NCBI GenBank assembly: GCA_900765105.1
Contig: CAAFQM010000129.1
Span: 1-9,067 of the forward strand
Direction: 5' to 3'
Source of the DNA: an uncultured Faecalibacterium sp.
GTDB lineage: Bacteria; Bacillota; Clostridia; Oscillospirales; Ruminococcaceae
DNA: 9,067 nt
Shown here: positions 1 through 5,796 of the stretch, in pieces
Numbering within the stretch: the first letter of the stretch is position 1
Layout of the letters: each line of letters opens with the position of its first letter
The notes under the pieces: model-generated
What the model saw: only the letters and a program-made list of their open reading frames with translations
The model's database searches: none
What the model was told of the DNA's origin: nothing
Position numbers and translations under genes: made by a program

Positions 1-261
1 GTCCTCGTTGCCCACAGGCAGGGTGCTGTGGTTTACCCGGTTGTCGCAGGCGACGGTCAGCAGCACCGTCTCGCCGGGGTGCAGCAGGGCGGTGGTCCGG
101 TCGTTCTGGTCGTTGTAGCTGGCGGGCACGGCGATGGGCTGGGCATCCGGCAGGGGCTTTGCGGGATCGAACTGGTCTTCCACGCAGCTGCCCAGCGCAA
201 ACGCCCATGTGCCGTCAAGGCTCAGCTTCAAGCGCGCTTCATTCTGTTCAGGATATAACAT
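1..261 (-). CDS. uidA: Beta-glucuronidase (GH2), N-terminal part, cut by window edge
   Basis: Only the first 87 residues are in the window; the gene continues past the left edge. The protein opens MLYPEQNEARLKLSLDGTWA and contains IAVPASYNDQ. Both match the start of GH2 beta-glucuronidases (E. coli UidA has KKLDGLWAF and IAVPGSFNDQ, from memory). The later stretch TVACDNRVNHSTLPVGNED matches UidA TVCVNNELNWQTIPPG. The enzyme would hydrolyse non-reducing-end beta-D-glucuronides. No signal peptide is visible, so it should act in the cytoplasm. The ATG at 259-261 has an AGAGGG ribosome site about 8 bp upstream. Oddity: relative to UidA, about 60 residues of the sugar-binding domain are missing between NDQNDR and TTALLHPG with frame kept, so the product may be defective. 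The catalytic residues lie outside the window. It is the fourth gene of the leftward importer unit but sits behind a terminator hairpin. The family call is firm; whether it is active is not. Confidence 0.88.
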   Translation of the reverse strand, partial: MLYPEQNEARLKLSLDGTWAFALGSCVEDQFDPAKPLPDAQPIAVPASYNDQNDRTTALLHPGETVLLTVACDNRVNHSTLPVGNED

Positions 262-280
262 AACGTTTTCCCTCTATTTC

Positions 281-319
281 TGCAAAAAATGCGGGGCGCG
301 GGTACTGCCCACGCCCCGC
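281..319 (-). terminator. Intrinsic terminator between permease and beta-glucuronidase
   Basis: Arms GCGGGGCG (291-298) and CGCCCCGC (312-319) pair perfectly. The stem continues inward as GGG/CCC (300-302 with 308-310) after one C/A mismatch. Reading leftward, the hairpin is followed at once by ATTTTTTGC (290-282). It lies 16 bp past the permease stop codon and ends about 20 bp before the glucuronidase start, so it should end or attenuate importer transcription. I see no separate promoter in the short gap, so the glucuronidase probably depends on read-through. This is read from sequence; termination efficiency is inferred. Confidence 0.8.
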
Positions 320-334
320 TTACGGGTGATTTGT

Positions 335-1195
335 TTAGCCCTTGATGCCGGTGGATGCCACACCCTGCACAAAGTACTTCTGCAGGGAGAGGAACACGAT
401 CAGCACCGGGATCAGTGCCACCACAGAGGCCGCCATGATCAGGCCGTACTCTGCAGAATACTGGGTGATGAACATACGCAGACCGATCTGGATTGTCTTG
501 AGTTCGGTCTTGGTCAGGTAGATCAGGGGGCCAAGGAAGTCGTTCCAGGTGTTCACAAAGGTGAAGATGGTCAGGGTGGACAGGGCGGGCAGGCTGAGGG
601 GCAGCATGATGTGCCACCAGATGCCGTACTCGCTCAGGCCATCAATGCGGGCAGCCTCACACAGCTCGGTAGGCACGCCCTCGTAGAACTGTTTCATCAG
701 GAACACGCCGAAGGCGCTGAAAGCCTGCAGGCACATAATGGCCAGATGGGTGTTGTTCAAATGCCACGAACTCATCATCATGAACTGGGGCACCATGTAG
801 GCCTGCCAAGGCACTGCGATGGTGGCAATGTAGCCGAGGAAGAGCACGTTTTTGCCCTTGAACTGCATCTTGGCAAAGGCGTAGGCCGCAAAAGAGGAAG
901 TGAACAGCTGCAACAGGGTGACCACCACGGTGATCTTGACCGTGTTTTTCACAAAGGTCAGCAGCGGGATCTGGGTCCAGATGTCCACATAGTTCTGCCA
1001 GCGGGGATTTTTGGGGATCCACTGGATGGGGAAGCCGAACACGTCCTTATTCAGCTTAAAGGAGGAGGACAGCATCCACAAAAAAGGCAGTAGCATACAA
1101 GCTGTGATGACGATGAGGAAGAAATAGATCAGGAACTTGGAGATGAAATTGCGGCGCTTCTGAGAGGCTTCGGTCTTGATAATAGCAGCAGACAT
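335..1195 (-). CDS. Sugar ABC transporter permease, MalG/UgpE type (CUT1)
   Basis: A 286-residue inner-membrane protein with about six hydrophobic segments (roughly 20-45, 82-108, 117-141, 148-170, 205-225, 250-271). The permease EAA loop, which docks the ATPase, is seen at about 180-200 with EAARIDG followed by HIMLPL. The C-terminus ends QKYFVQGVASTGIKG, a common ending for MalG-type subunits. Length is normal for the family. It forms the translocation channel with the permease encoded just upstream. The ATG has an AAAGGAGG site 8 bp upstream, and the two permease genes are 16 bp apart, so they are co-transcribed and probably translated together. Substrate cannot be told from the permease; the neighbours suggest a glucuronic-acid-containing oligosaccharide. 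No frameshift or truncation is seen. Confidence 0.95.
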   Translation of the reverse strand: MSAAIIKTEASQKRRNFISKFLIYFFLIVITACMLLPFLWMLSSSFKLNKDVFGFPIQWIPKNPRWQNYVDIWTQIPLLTFVKNTVKITVVVTLLQLFTSSFAAYAFAKMQFKGKNVLFLGYIATIAVPWQAYMVPQFMMMSSWHLNNTHLAIMCLQAFSAFGVFLMKQFYEGVPTELCEAARIDGLSEYGIWWHIMLPLSLPALSTLTIFTFVNTWNDFLGPLIYLTKTELKTIQIGLRMFITQYSAEYGLIMAASVVALIPVLIVFLSLQKYFVQGVASTGIKG

Positions 1196-1211
1196 AGTTC
1201 TTCCTCCTTTC

Positions 1212-2138
1212 TCAGTTCTCGCCCTTGGAGCCGCGGAACTGGATGATGGTAACGATCAGCACCAGTACGAACAGCACCATGGAAATTGCACTTGCGTAGC
1301 CGTATTTCGGGGTATTGACGAAGGCCACATTATAGATGTAGTACACCAGCGTCATGGTAGCAGTGCCGGGGCCGCCCTGCGTGATCATGTACATCTGGTC
1401 GTAGACCTTGAAGCCGGAGATGGTGAGCATAATGACCACAAAGAAGGTGGTGGGGCGCAGCTGCGGCAGGGTGATGTGCCAGAACTGCTGCCAGCGGTTT
1501 GCACCGTCCAGCTCGGCGGCTTCGTTCAGGTCCGGGTTGCAGCCCTGCAGGCCTGCCAGATAGATGACCATGTAGTAGCCCATGTTCTTCCACACACTGA
1601 ACAGGATGACCGTGATCATAGCGGTGTCCTTACCGGCAGCCCAGCGGGGCAGGTTTTCCACCGCCACGCCAAAGAACTGGTTCAGGATCATGTTGATGGG
1701 GCCCATGGAGGGGTTGAAGATCATGTTCCACACCGCTGCCACCGCCACCAGCGAGGCAACATAGGGGAAGAACGCCACGGTGCGGAAGAAGTTGCGCAGC
1801 TTCACGTTCTGGTTCAGCAGCACCGCCATGGCCAGCGAGCAGGCCAGCGTCAGCGGCACCGTGCCAATGACGTAGACGATGGTATTTTTCAGCGCCGCCT
1901 GAAAAATTTTATCGGTGGTGAAGAGTTTTACAAAGTTCTTCAGGCCGACAAATTCAATGGCGTGGCGGCCGTCCCATGCGCAGAAGGCCAGCGCAATGGC
2001 AAACACCATGGGCACCAGCGTAAACACGCAGAAGCCAATGAAGTTTGGCGCAATGAAGGAATACGCGATCAGAGAATCGCGGGTCGATTTTTTAAGCACT
2101 TTACGGGGAGTTTTATTCTGGACAGCAGCACTCGCCAT
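1212..2138 (-). CDS. Sugar ABC transporter permease, MalF/UgpA type (CUT1)
   Basis: A 308-residue membrane protein with a short basic cytoplasmic N-terminus (KTPRKVLKKSTR, 9-20) and about six membrane spans (roughly 23-52, 81-109, 118-140, 171-195, 228-249, 278-300). The EAA loop lies at about 206-225 (EAAELDGA, then HITLPQLRP). ITQGGPGTAT at about 252-261 is typical of UgpA/MalF-like subunits. The compact N-terminus, without the extra periplasmic domain of enterobacterial MalF, is usual for Gram-positive CUT1 importers. The chosen start at 2136-2138 has AAAGGAGG 8-9 bp upstream. It pairs with the downstream permease and receives ligand from the upstream lipoprotein. A 176-bp hairpin-containing spacer separates it from the binding-protein gene, which should lower its expression relative to that gene. 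Confidence 0.95.
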   Translation of the reverse strand: MASAAVQNKTPRKVLKKSTRDSLIAYSFIAPNFIGFCVFTLVPMVFAIALAFCAWDGRHAIEFVGLKNFVKLFTTDKIFQAALKNTIVYVIGTVPLTLACSLAMAVLLNQNVKLRNFFRTVAFFPYVASLVAVAAVWNMIFNPSMGPINMILNQFFGVAVENLPRWAAGKDTAMITVILFSVWKNMGYYMVIYLAGLQGCNPDLNEAAELDGANRWQQFWHITLPQLRPTTFFVVIMLTISGFKVYDQMYMITQGGPGTATMTLVYYIYNVAFVNTPKYGYASAISMVLFVLVLIVTIIQFRGSKGEN

Positions 2139-2183
2139 AAAAGAGCCTCCTTTCCCGGAAGTATAACAGCTTTTCCAAAAAAT

Positions 2184-2218
2184 GAGCGGAGCGGGCGCTT
2201 TGCATACCCGCCCCGCTC
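2184..2218 (-). terminator. Intrinsic terminator between binding protein and permease
   Basis: Arms GAGCGGAGCGGG (2184-2195) and CCCGCCCCGCTC (2207-2218) pair over 11 of 12 positions around an 11-nt loop. Reading leftward, the stem is followed by CATTTTTTGG. Its stem shares GCGGGGCG and the ATTTTTTG tail with the terminator before the glucuronidase. Placed after the binding-protein gene and before the permease genes, it would make the binding protein more abundant than the permeases by partial termination, a known arrangement in ABC importer operons. Efficiency is inferred. Confidence 0.8.
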
Positions 2219-2229
2219 GGACAGGGCTT

Positions 2230-2254
2230 TTTTCCGATGCTCGTCATCGGAAAA
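2230..2254 (-). other. Perfect hairpin in binding protein-permease spacer
   Basis: TTTTCCGATG (2230-2239) and CATCGGAAAA (2245-2254) form a perfect 10-bp inverted repeat with a 5-nt loop. On neither strand is there a U-run beyond the paired A/T bases, so it is a poor terminator by itself. In the leftward transcript it follows the binding-protein stop codon and precedes the terminator at 2184-2218. It could protect the 3' end of the binding-protein message, but that is inference. Confidence 0.55.
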
Positions 2255-2287
2255 TGAATGGGGATCGAAAACAATGAAGAAGGAGAA

Positions 2288-2303
2288 CCGCAAACCATTG
2301 CGG
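2288..2303 (-). other. Small hairpin just past the binding-protein stop codon
   Basis: CCGCAA (2288-2293) and TTGCGG (2298-2303) form a 6-bp stem with a 4-nt loop, 11 bp beyond the binding-protein stop. It is the first of three hairpins in a row in this spacer. It is short enough to be chance; the position is what makes it notable. Confidence 0.35.
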
Positions 2304-2314
2304 AAAACGCTTTA

Positions 2315-3634
2315 TCAGCCGAGAACTGCGGGAACCTGATCGTTCATGTTCTGGATGCCCTCGTCCACGGTCTCGCTCATGGTCATAATGGCATCGTGCT
2401 CGGCGTTCAGAATGGTCTCGATATCAGATGCGTACTGGGTGTAGGGCATTTCCAGATAGACATTGCTAGTGGTCAGTGCATCCACAGAATTGCTGTCCTC
2501 GGGGAAGCCCTCGGTGGACTTGATGATCTCGGCGGTAGCAGCGGAGCCGCAAGCCGGGAAGGTGCCGGTCTTGGCAATGGCCTGTGCGCCCTCCTCGGAG
2601 ACACACCAGTTGATGAAGTCGGCAGCGGTCTCTGCCTTGGGAGAATCGGCGTTGATGGCCAGACTGGTCACAGTGCCCAGCGTAGAACCAGCCTCTGCAC
2701 CGGCGGGGTGCGGATACTTGACGATGCCCCAGTTGAACTTGGTCTCGGCATCCTTCATGTAAGCTTCCAGCGTGGAAATGAACCAGCTGCCCATGTTGAC
2801 CATTGCGCACTGCTGGTTCTCAAAGGCTGCGGAGTAGTGCAGAGAAGAGGTCTTGAGGTAGCCGTAGTCCATGCAGATGCCGTCCTTCTGCTGGGCAATG
2901 ACCATATCGTAGGTGGGCTTCATGAAGTCGTATTTGCCGTCGATGATGGTGTTCTTGCCGTCCAGAATGGAGAACAGAGAAGCGGCGGAGCGCCAGGTGT
3001 GGTAGTGGCAGCCATAGACCTTGGTGTCGCCGGAGCCGCTGGTCATCTTGCGTGCCAGAGCATCGTAATCTTCCATCGTCAGGTCATTGGAGGGATACTC
3101 CACACCGGCCTTATCGAACAGATCCTTGTTGTAGTACAGCACCCAGAAGTCGCTGCGGAAGGGCACGGCGTAGAAGTTGCCGTCGTCGGTGGTCAGCTGC
3201 TCGATGGTGCCGTTGAAATCGCCAGTGTCGCGGGTCAGTACCTCGTTCAGGGGCTTGAGGTAGTCCAGATTGATCAGGTTTGCGTAGCCGGGGATATCCT
3301 TGATGGTCACGATATCCAGATCGGCGCTGCCAGCCAGCTGGGTGGCCAGAACGGTCATGTAATCGCTGGAGCCCAGATCCACCATCTCGATGGTCACGTC
3401 CTTGTGGCTTGCCATGTAGCCGTCGGCCATGGCCTGCCAGTAGGGGGTGGACTCCTTATCCCACACCGACCACTGCAGGGTAACAGGGCCTGCGGCTGCG
3501 GATGCAGCGGTGGAACCGGCAGCGGAGGAAGCAGCGGTGGAGCTTGCGGAAGAGCCGCCGCAGGCGCTCAGAGCAGCAGCAGCGCCGCAGGCAGCGGCAG
3601 CGGTAAGGAACGAACGACGAGAGATCTTTTTCAT
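2315..3634 (-). CDS. Sugar-binding lipoprotein of ABC transporter (SBP_bac_1, CUT1)
   Basis: A 439-residue extracellular solute-binding protein that captures the imported saccharide and delivers it to the two downstream permeases. The N-terminus MKKISRRSFLTAAAACGAAA leads to a lipobox LSAC with lipidated Cys25. The SRRSFL segment fits the twin-arginine export motif. A Ser/Ala/Gly-rich tether (about 26-48) precedes the mature domain, which begins VTLQWSVWDKE. The binding-protein fold is supported by LVAL-like segments such as FYAVPFRSDFWVLYYNKDLF (about 164-183), typical of family 1 solute-binding proteins, and by the C-terminal helical region. The ATG at 3632-3634 is preferred over an in-frame ATG at 3730: only it has an AAGGAGG site at the right distance and puts the signal peptide at the N-terminus. 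It is the first gene of the leftward unit. Substrate is unknown; the linked glucuronidase and lyase point to a glucuronate-containing oligosaccharide. Confidence 0.95.
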   Translation of the reverse strand: MKKISRRSFLTAAAACGAAAALSACGGSSASSTAASSAAGSTAASAAAGPVTLQWSVWDKESTPYWQAMADGYMASHKDVTIEMVDLGSSDYMTVLATQLAGSADLDIVTIKDIPGYANLINLDYLKPLNEVLTRDTGDFNGTIEQLTTDDGNFYAVPFRSDFWVLYYNKDLFDKAGVEYPSNDLTMEDYDALARKMTSGSGDTKVYGCHYHTWRSAASLFSILDGKNTIIDGKYDFMKPTYDMVIAQQKDGICMDYGYLKTSSLHYSAAFENQQCAMVNMGSWFISTLEAYMKDAETKFNWGIVKYPHPAGAEAGSTLGTVTSLAINADSPKAETAADFINWCVSEEGAQAIAKTGTFPACGSAATAEIIKSTEGFPEDSNSVDALTTSNVYLEMPYTQYASDIETILNAEHDAIMTMSETVDEGIQNMNDQVPAVLG

Positions 3635-3642
3635 AAGTGTGT

Positions 3643-3649
3643 CCTCCTT
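3643..3649 (-). promoter_or_regulatory. Ribosome binding site fixing the binding-protein start
   Basis: Reading leftward, AAGGAGG is followed 8 nt later by the ATG at 3634. No comparable site precedes the upstream in-frame ATG at 3730, so the shorter form, which begins with its signal peptide, is the likely product. Confidence 0.85.
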
Positions 3650-3673
3650 CAGGGCAGTGTGTGTATTTCGTGC

Positions 3674-3702
3674 AGCGTTCTCCCCCGTGCCGGGGAGCCG
3701 CT
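3674..3702 (-). other. GC-rich hairpin in the importer leader
   Basis: CTCCCC (3680-3685) pairs with GGGGAG (3692-3697) around a 6-nt loop. The stem can extend through AGCG (3674-3677) with CGCT (3699-3702), leaving a small TT/C bulge. It sits 25 bp upstream of the Shine-Dalgarno site of the binding-protein gene. It has no U-run. It could stabilise the leader or tune translation; function is inferred. Confidence 0.45.
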
Positions 3703-3736
3703 CGCTTTTGTTGACACTAGGATACCGCACAAACGC

Positions 3737-3761
3737 AAAAACCGGAATGGAAAAATTCCGG
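3737..3761 (-). terminator. Terminator-like hairpin in the importer leader (possible attenuator)
   Basis: CCGGAAT (3742-3748) and ATTCCGG (3755-3761) form a perfect 7-bp stem with a 6-nt loop. Reading leftward, the stem is followed directly by TTTTTGCGTTT. The stem is short for a terminator, but the hairpin plus U-tract lies about 100 nt before the binding-protein start, where an attenuator would sit. The shape is seen; the attenuation role is inferred. Confidence 0.45.
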
Positions 3762-3779
3762 GAAGAGTTGCAGTTTTTC

Positions 3780-3808
3780 TGTATCTTTTAAAAAAAGATG
3801 CACTTTCT
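3780..3808 (-). promoter_or_regulatory. Possible promoter of the importer operon
   Basis: Reading leftward, GATACA (3785-3780) is a weak -10 candidate. With a 17-bp spacer the -35 position would be 3808-3803, reading AGAAAG, which is unlike TTGACA and falls inside the proximal 11-bp repeat. A poor -35 overlapped by an activator site is typical of promoters that need an AraC-type activator. The overlapping A/T palindrome ATCTTTT/AAAAGAT (3783-3799) may aid melting. The -10 match is weak, so this is tentative. Confidence 0.3.
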
Positions 3809-3809
3809 T
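3799..3809. repeat. Direct repeat copy 1, candidate response-regulator site
   Basis: TGCACTTTCTT, identical to the copy at 3821-3831, with starts 22 bp apart (about two helical turns, so on the same DNA face). AraC-family proteins bind direct repeats with about this period. This copy is the one nearer the importer gene and overlaps the predicted -35 position. Confidence 0.6.
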
Positions 3810-3820
3810 ACACTGGAGTC

Positions 3821-3831
3821 TGCACTTTCTT
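3821..3831. repeat. Direct repeat copy 2, candidate response-regulator site
   Basis: A second perfect copy of TGCACTTTCTT, 22 bp from copy 1 and farther from the importer gene. A degenerate relative (TGCACAGTTTA, 7 of 11 matching) lies at 3839-3849. Binding by the AraC-type regulator at 5771-7033 is inferred from spacing and location. Confidence 0.6.
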
Positions 3832-3905
3832 GTTCTCTTGCACAGTTTACATCCGTAGCACAAGAAAAAAGCGTATAAAGTACACAATTTTCATGAAAAA
3901 AGTCG

Positions 3906-3939
3906 TTGACAAACCGCGCCGGAATCAGTACTGTATAAA
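3906..3939 (+). promoter_or_regulatory. Probable promoter of the two-component/lyase operon
   Basis: A perfect TTGACA (3906-3911) is followed after 17 bp by TACTGT (3929-3934), a weak -10, and then by TATAAA (3934-3939), a better -10 but 22 bp away. The -35 is clear; which -10 is used is not. It lies 40-50 bp before the kinase start, a normal distance. Confidence 0.55.
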
Positions 3940-3978
3940 GGAAAGAATGCAAAATATTACCGGAAAGGAGGCTCCGCT

Positions 3979-5796
3979 ATGAAGAGCAGCCATCGTTTCC
4001 CGCTGCGGCGGCAGATCGTGTGGGGGATGCGCTTTTTTACCATCCTTACCTCGCTGGCCGTGGGCGCGGCGCTGTTCACCCTCTCCAACCAATATGTGCG
4101 CGCCAACTCCCTGCAGGCGGCAGAGTTCAACCTGCGGCTGGTGGCCACCTCCATCGAGACCAGTCTGGACAGCGCCGATGCTCTTTTGAACTGGGCTTCC
4201 ATCGACAGCACCGTGCGGCGGTACATCACGCAGGAAAATATCAACGGCACCCAGACCATTGCCGCCTACGAAGCCATGCAGGAAAAATACTATTCCAGCA
4301 CCCTGTACAGCCATATCCTCCGCTTTTTTATTACCAATGAAAACGACCGGCATTTGCAGTTCGGCCCGCTGAACGCCTCGGCGGCGCTCAACCGCACCAG
4401 CATAAAGCAGTTTCTCACCAAGGGTTACGGGATGCAGTTCACTACCGACCCGCTGCTGCCCGGCAGTCCGGACTGCATCGCCCTCAGCCAGCCTGTCCGC
4501 TGCGGCAAGGGCACCTTGCACCGGGGCAGCACCTACCTTGCGCTGGACACCGCCATTATCACCGACCCGGCAGCAGGTTACAGCTTGACCGACGGCAGCG
4601 CGTTGTACTGGGAGATGGGCAGCCGCCTGTGGCAGATCGAAAACGGCAGCCTGACCGAGACTGAGAACCGCCTGCGGGAGGTGGACTACACCCTGCGCAC
4701 CGGCAGCAATAACGGCGTGACCGAGCAGACCGCATGGCAGGGCAAGGTGCAGCTGGACGGCCAGAAGTATTATGTAGTCAAGGTAACACTGAACGGCCGC
4801 AGCGCGGCGCTGGTGCAGCTTTTGCCCGCAAATACCTTTTTGCTGCACTACGGCGTGTACCTGTGGCTCATCACCCTTGGCATTGCCATCATCTGGGGAC
4901 TGAGCTTTTTGATGCAGCACTGGCTGGAGTGGGTCATTACCCGCCCGGTGGAGGCGCTGCAAAAGCGCATCGAGACCGTGGGCAGCGGCAACTTTGCCCC
5001 GGACCGCACGGTGGAGTGGAACAACGAGCTGGGCGACATCGGCCGGGGCATCAACCAGCTGGCTGAAAACGTGGACAGCCTGATGACCCGCCGGGTGGAG
5101 GACGAGCGCCGCAAGCAGGAGCTGGAATATCGGATGCTGCAAAACGAGGTGAACCCGCACTTTATCTACAACACCCTCAACAGCATCCGCTGGATGGCTA
5201 CCATCCAGCACGCGCCCGGCATTGCCGAGATGGTCACCGCCTTTGCGCGGCTGACCAAGAGCATCTCCAAGGGCACCCAGAAGCTGGTACCTTTGCAGGA
5301 GGAGCTGGCGCTGCTCAACGATTACTTTACCATCCAGCAGTACCGCTACGGCGGCGACTTAGAGATTGAGGTCTCCCGCATTGAAAGCGAGACCCTTTGC
5401 CGGGACTGCATGATTCCCCGGTTCACCTTGCAGCCGCTGGTGGAAAACGCCATCTTCCACGGGCTGGAGCCCAAGGGCGGCCACGGCAGCGTGCTGCTGG
5501 ATATCTCCACCGACTCGGATACCGGAGACGTACTGCTGCGCATTACCGATGACGGCGTGGGCATGCCGCCGGAGCTGGTGGCTCACCTTCTGGACGAGCC
5601 CGCCGAGGGTGCCGAAAAGGCTGAAAAGTTCCGTCATGTCGGCCTGTGGAACGTGAACCGCCGCATCCGGTATTCCTTTGGCGAGGGTTACGGCCTGACC
5701 ATTGAAAGCGAAGAGGACGTGGGCACCGAGGTCACCATCCGGCTGCCCTATCAACAGAAAGGAGACAGCCATGCTGCGGATATTACTGGTGGATGA
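3979..5796 (+). CDS. Sensor histidine kinase, LytS/YesM type
   Basis: A 605-residue membrane kinase. TM1 lies at about 16-37 and TM2 at about 291-312. The roughly 250 residues between them form an extracellular sensor domain, probably Cache-like as in other YesM kinases, though I cannot confirm its fold. A HAMP linker (about 313-370) and a charged helix (371-390) follow. The His_kinase motif NEVNPHFIYNTLNSIRWMA puts the phospho-acceptor at His394. The ATP-binding parts are the N box LQPLVENAIFHGLEP (484-498), G1 DDGVGM (524-529) and the G2 region GLWNVNRRI (555-563). All key residues are present. The ATG has AAAGGAGG 7 bp upstream. Its gene overlaps the regulator gene by 26 bp, the usual sign of a cognate pair. 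It probably senses an extracellular saccharide, or the liganded binding protein, and controls the divergent importer. Confidence 0.95.
   Translation: MKSSHRFPLRRQIVWGMRFFTILTSLAVGAALFTLSNQYVRANSLQAAEFNLRLVATSIETSLDSADALLNWASIDSTVRRYITQENINGTQTIAAYEAMQEKYYSSTLYSHILRFFITNENDRHLQFGPLNASAALNRTSIKQFLTKGYGMQFTTDPLLPGSPDCIALSQPVRCGKGTLHRGSTYLALDTAIITDPAAGYSLTDGSALYWEMGSRLWQIENGSLTETENRLREVDYTLRTGSNNGVTEQTAWQGKVQLDGQKYYVVKVTLNGRSAALVQLLPANTFLLHYGVYLWLITLGIAIIWGLSFLMQHWLEWVITRPVEALQKRIETVGSGNFAPDRTVEWNNELGDIGRGINQLAENVDSLMTRRVEDERRKQELEYRMLQNEVNPHFIYNTLNSIRWMATIQHAPGIAEMVTAFARLTKSISKGTQKLVPLQEELALLNDYFTIQQYRYGGDLEIEVSRIESETLCRDCMIPRFTLQPLVENAIFHGLEPKGGHGSVLLDISTDSDTGDVLLRITDDGVGMPPELVAHLLDEPAEGAEKAEKFRHVGLWNVNRRIRYSFGEGYGLTIESEEDVGTEVTIRLPYQQKGDSHAADITGG
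5758..5764 (+). promoter_or_regulatory. Ribosome binding site inside the kinase gene, fixing the regulator start
   Basis: AAAGGAG lies 6 nt before the ATG at 5771, inside the last codons of the kinase gene. It selects the start that yields MLRILLVDDE, the normal receiver-domain opening, over an in-frame ATG at 5702. Confidence 0.85.

Larger units (their letters stand above)
3635..3978. promoter_or_regulatory. Divergent control region between the importer and two-component operons
   Basis: A 344-bp gap with no convincing gene. It is clearly more AT-rich than the flanking genes, mostly between about 3770 and 3960. It holds the leader of the leftward importer operon with two hairpins (3674-3702 and 3737-3761), an A/T palindrome (3783-3799), two identical 11-bp repeats (3799-3809 and 3821-3831), a pair of matched TTKACA...TATAAAG elements 60 bp apart, and a rightward promoter near 3906-3939. 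The layout suggests that the regulator encoded to the right controls the importer to the left. Confidence 0.75.

Noticed and set aside
134..2339. Plus-strand open frames opposite the permease genes (134-1093 and 1176-2339)
   Set aside because: The His/Gln/Gly-rich translations are typical of reverse-strand reading; the minus-strand permeases have clear EAA loops and membrane spans.
3635..3730. Extended N-terminus of the binding protein from the ATG at 3730
   Set aside because: It would put 32 polar residues before the signal peptide and lacks a ribosome site; the ATG at 3634 has AAGGAGG and gives a proper lipoprotein signal.
3898..3911. Catabolite-repression (cre-like) site overlapping the rightward -35
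   Set aside because: The right half CGTTGACA fits, but the left half has three mismatches at key positions, so support is too weak.
2258..3982. Long plus-strand open frame (574 codons) opposite the binding-protein gene
   Set aside because: It is antisense to a well-supported lipoprotein gene, has no good ribosome site, and its sequence is low-complexity Gly/Val/His-rich, as expected from a GC-rich reverse strand.
3925..5211. Long minus-strand open frame (428 codons) opposite the kinase gene
   Set aside because: It covers the kinase on the opposite strand, resembles no known protein, and reflects third-position GC bias.
5702..5770. Upstream start for the response regulator at 5702
   Set aside because: The extra 23 residues are unlike any receiver domain, and the ATG at 5771 has its own AAAGGAG and the normal MLRILLVDDE opening.
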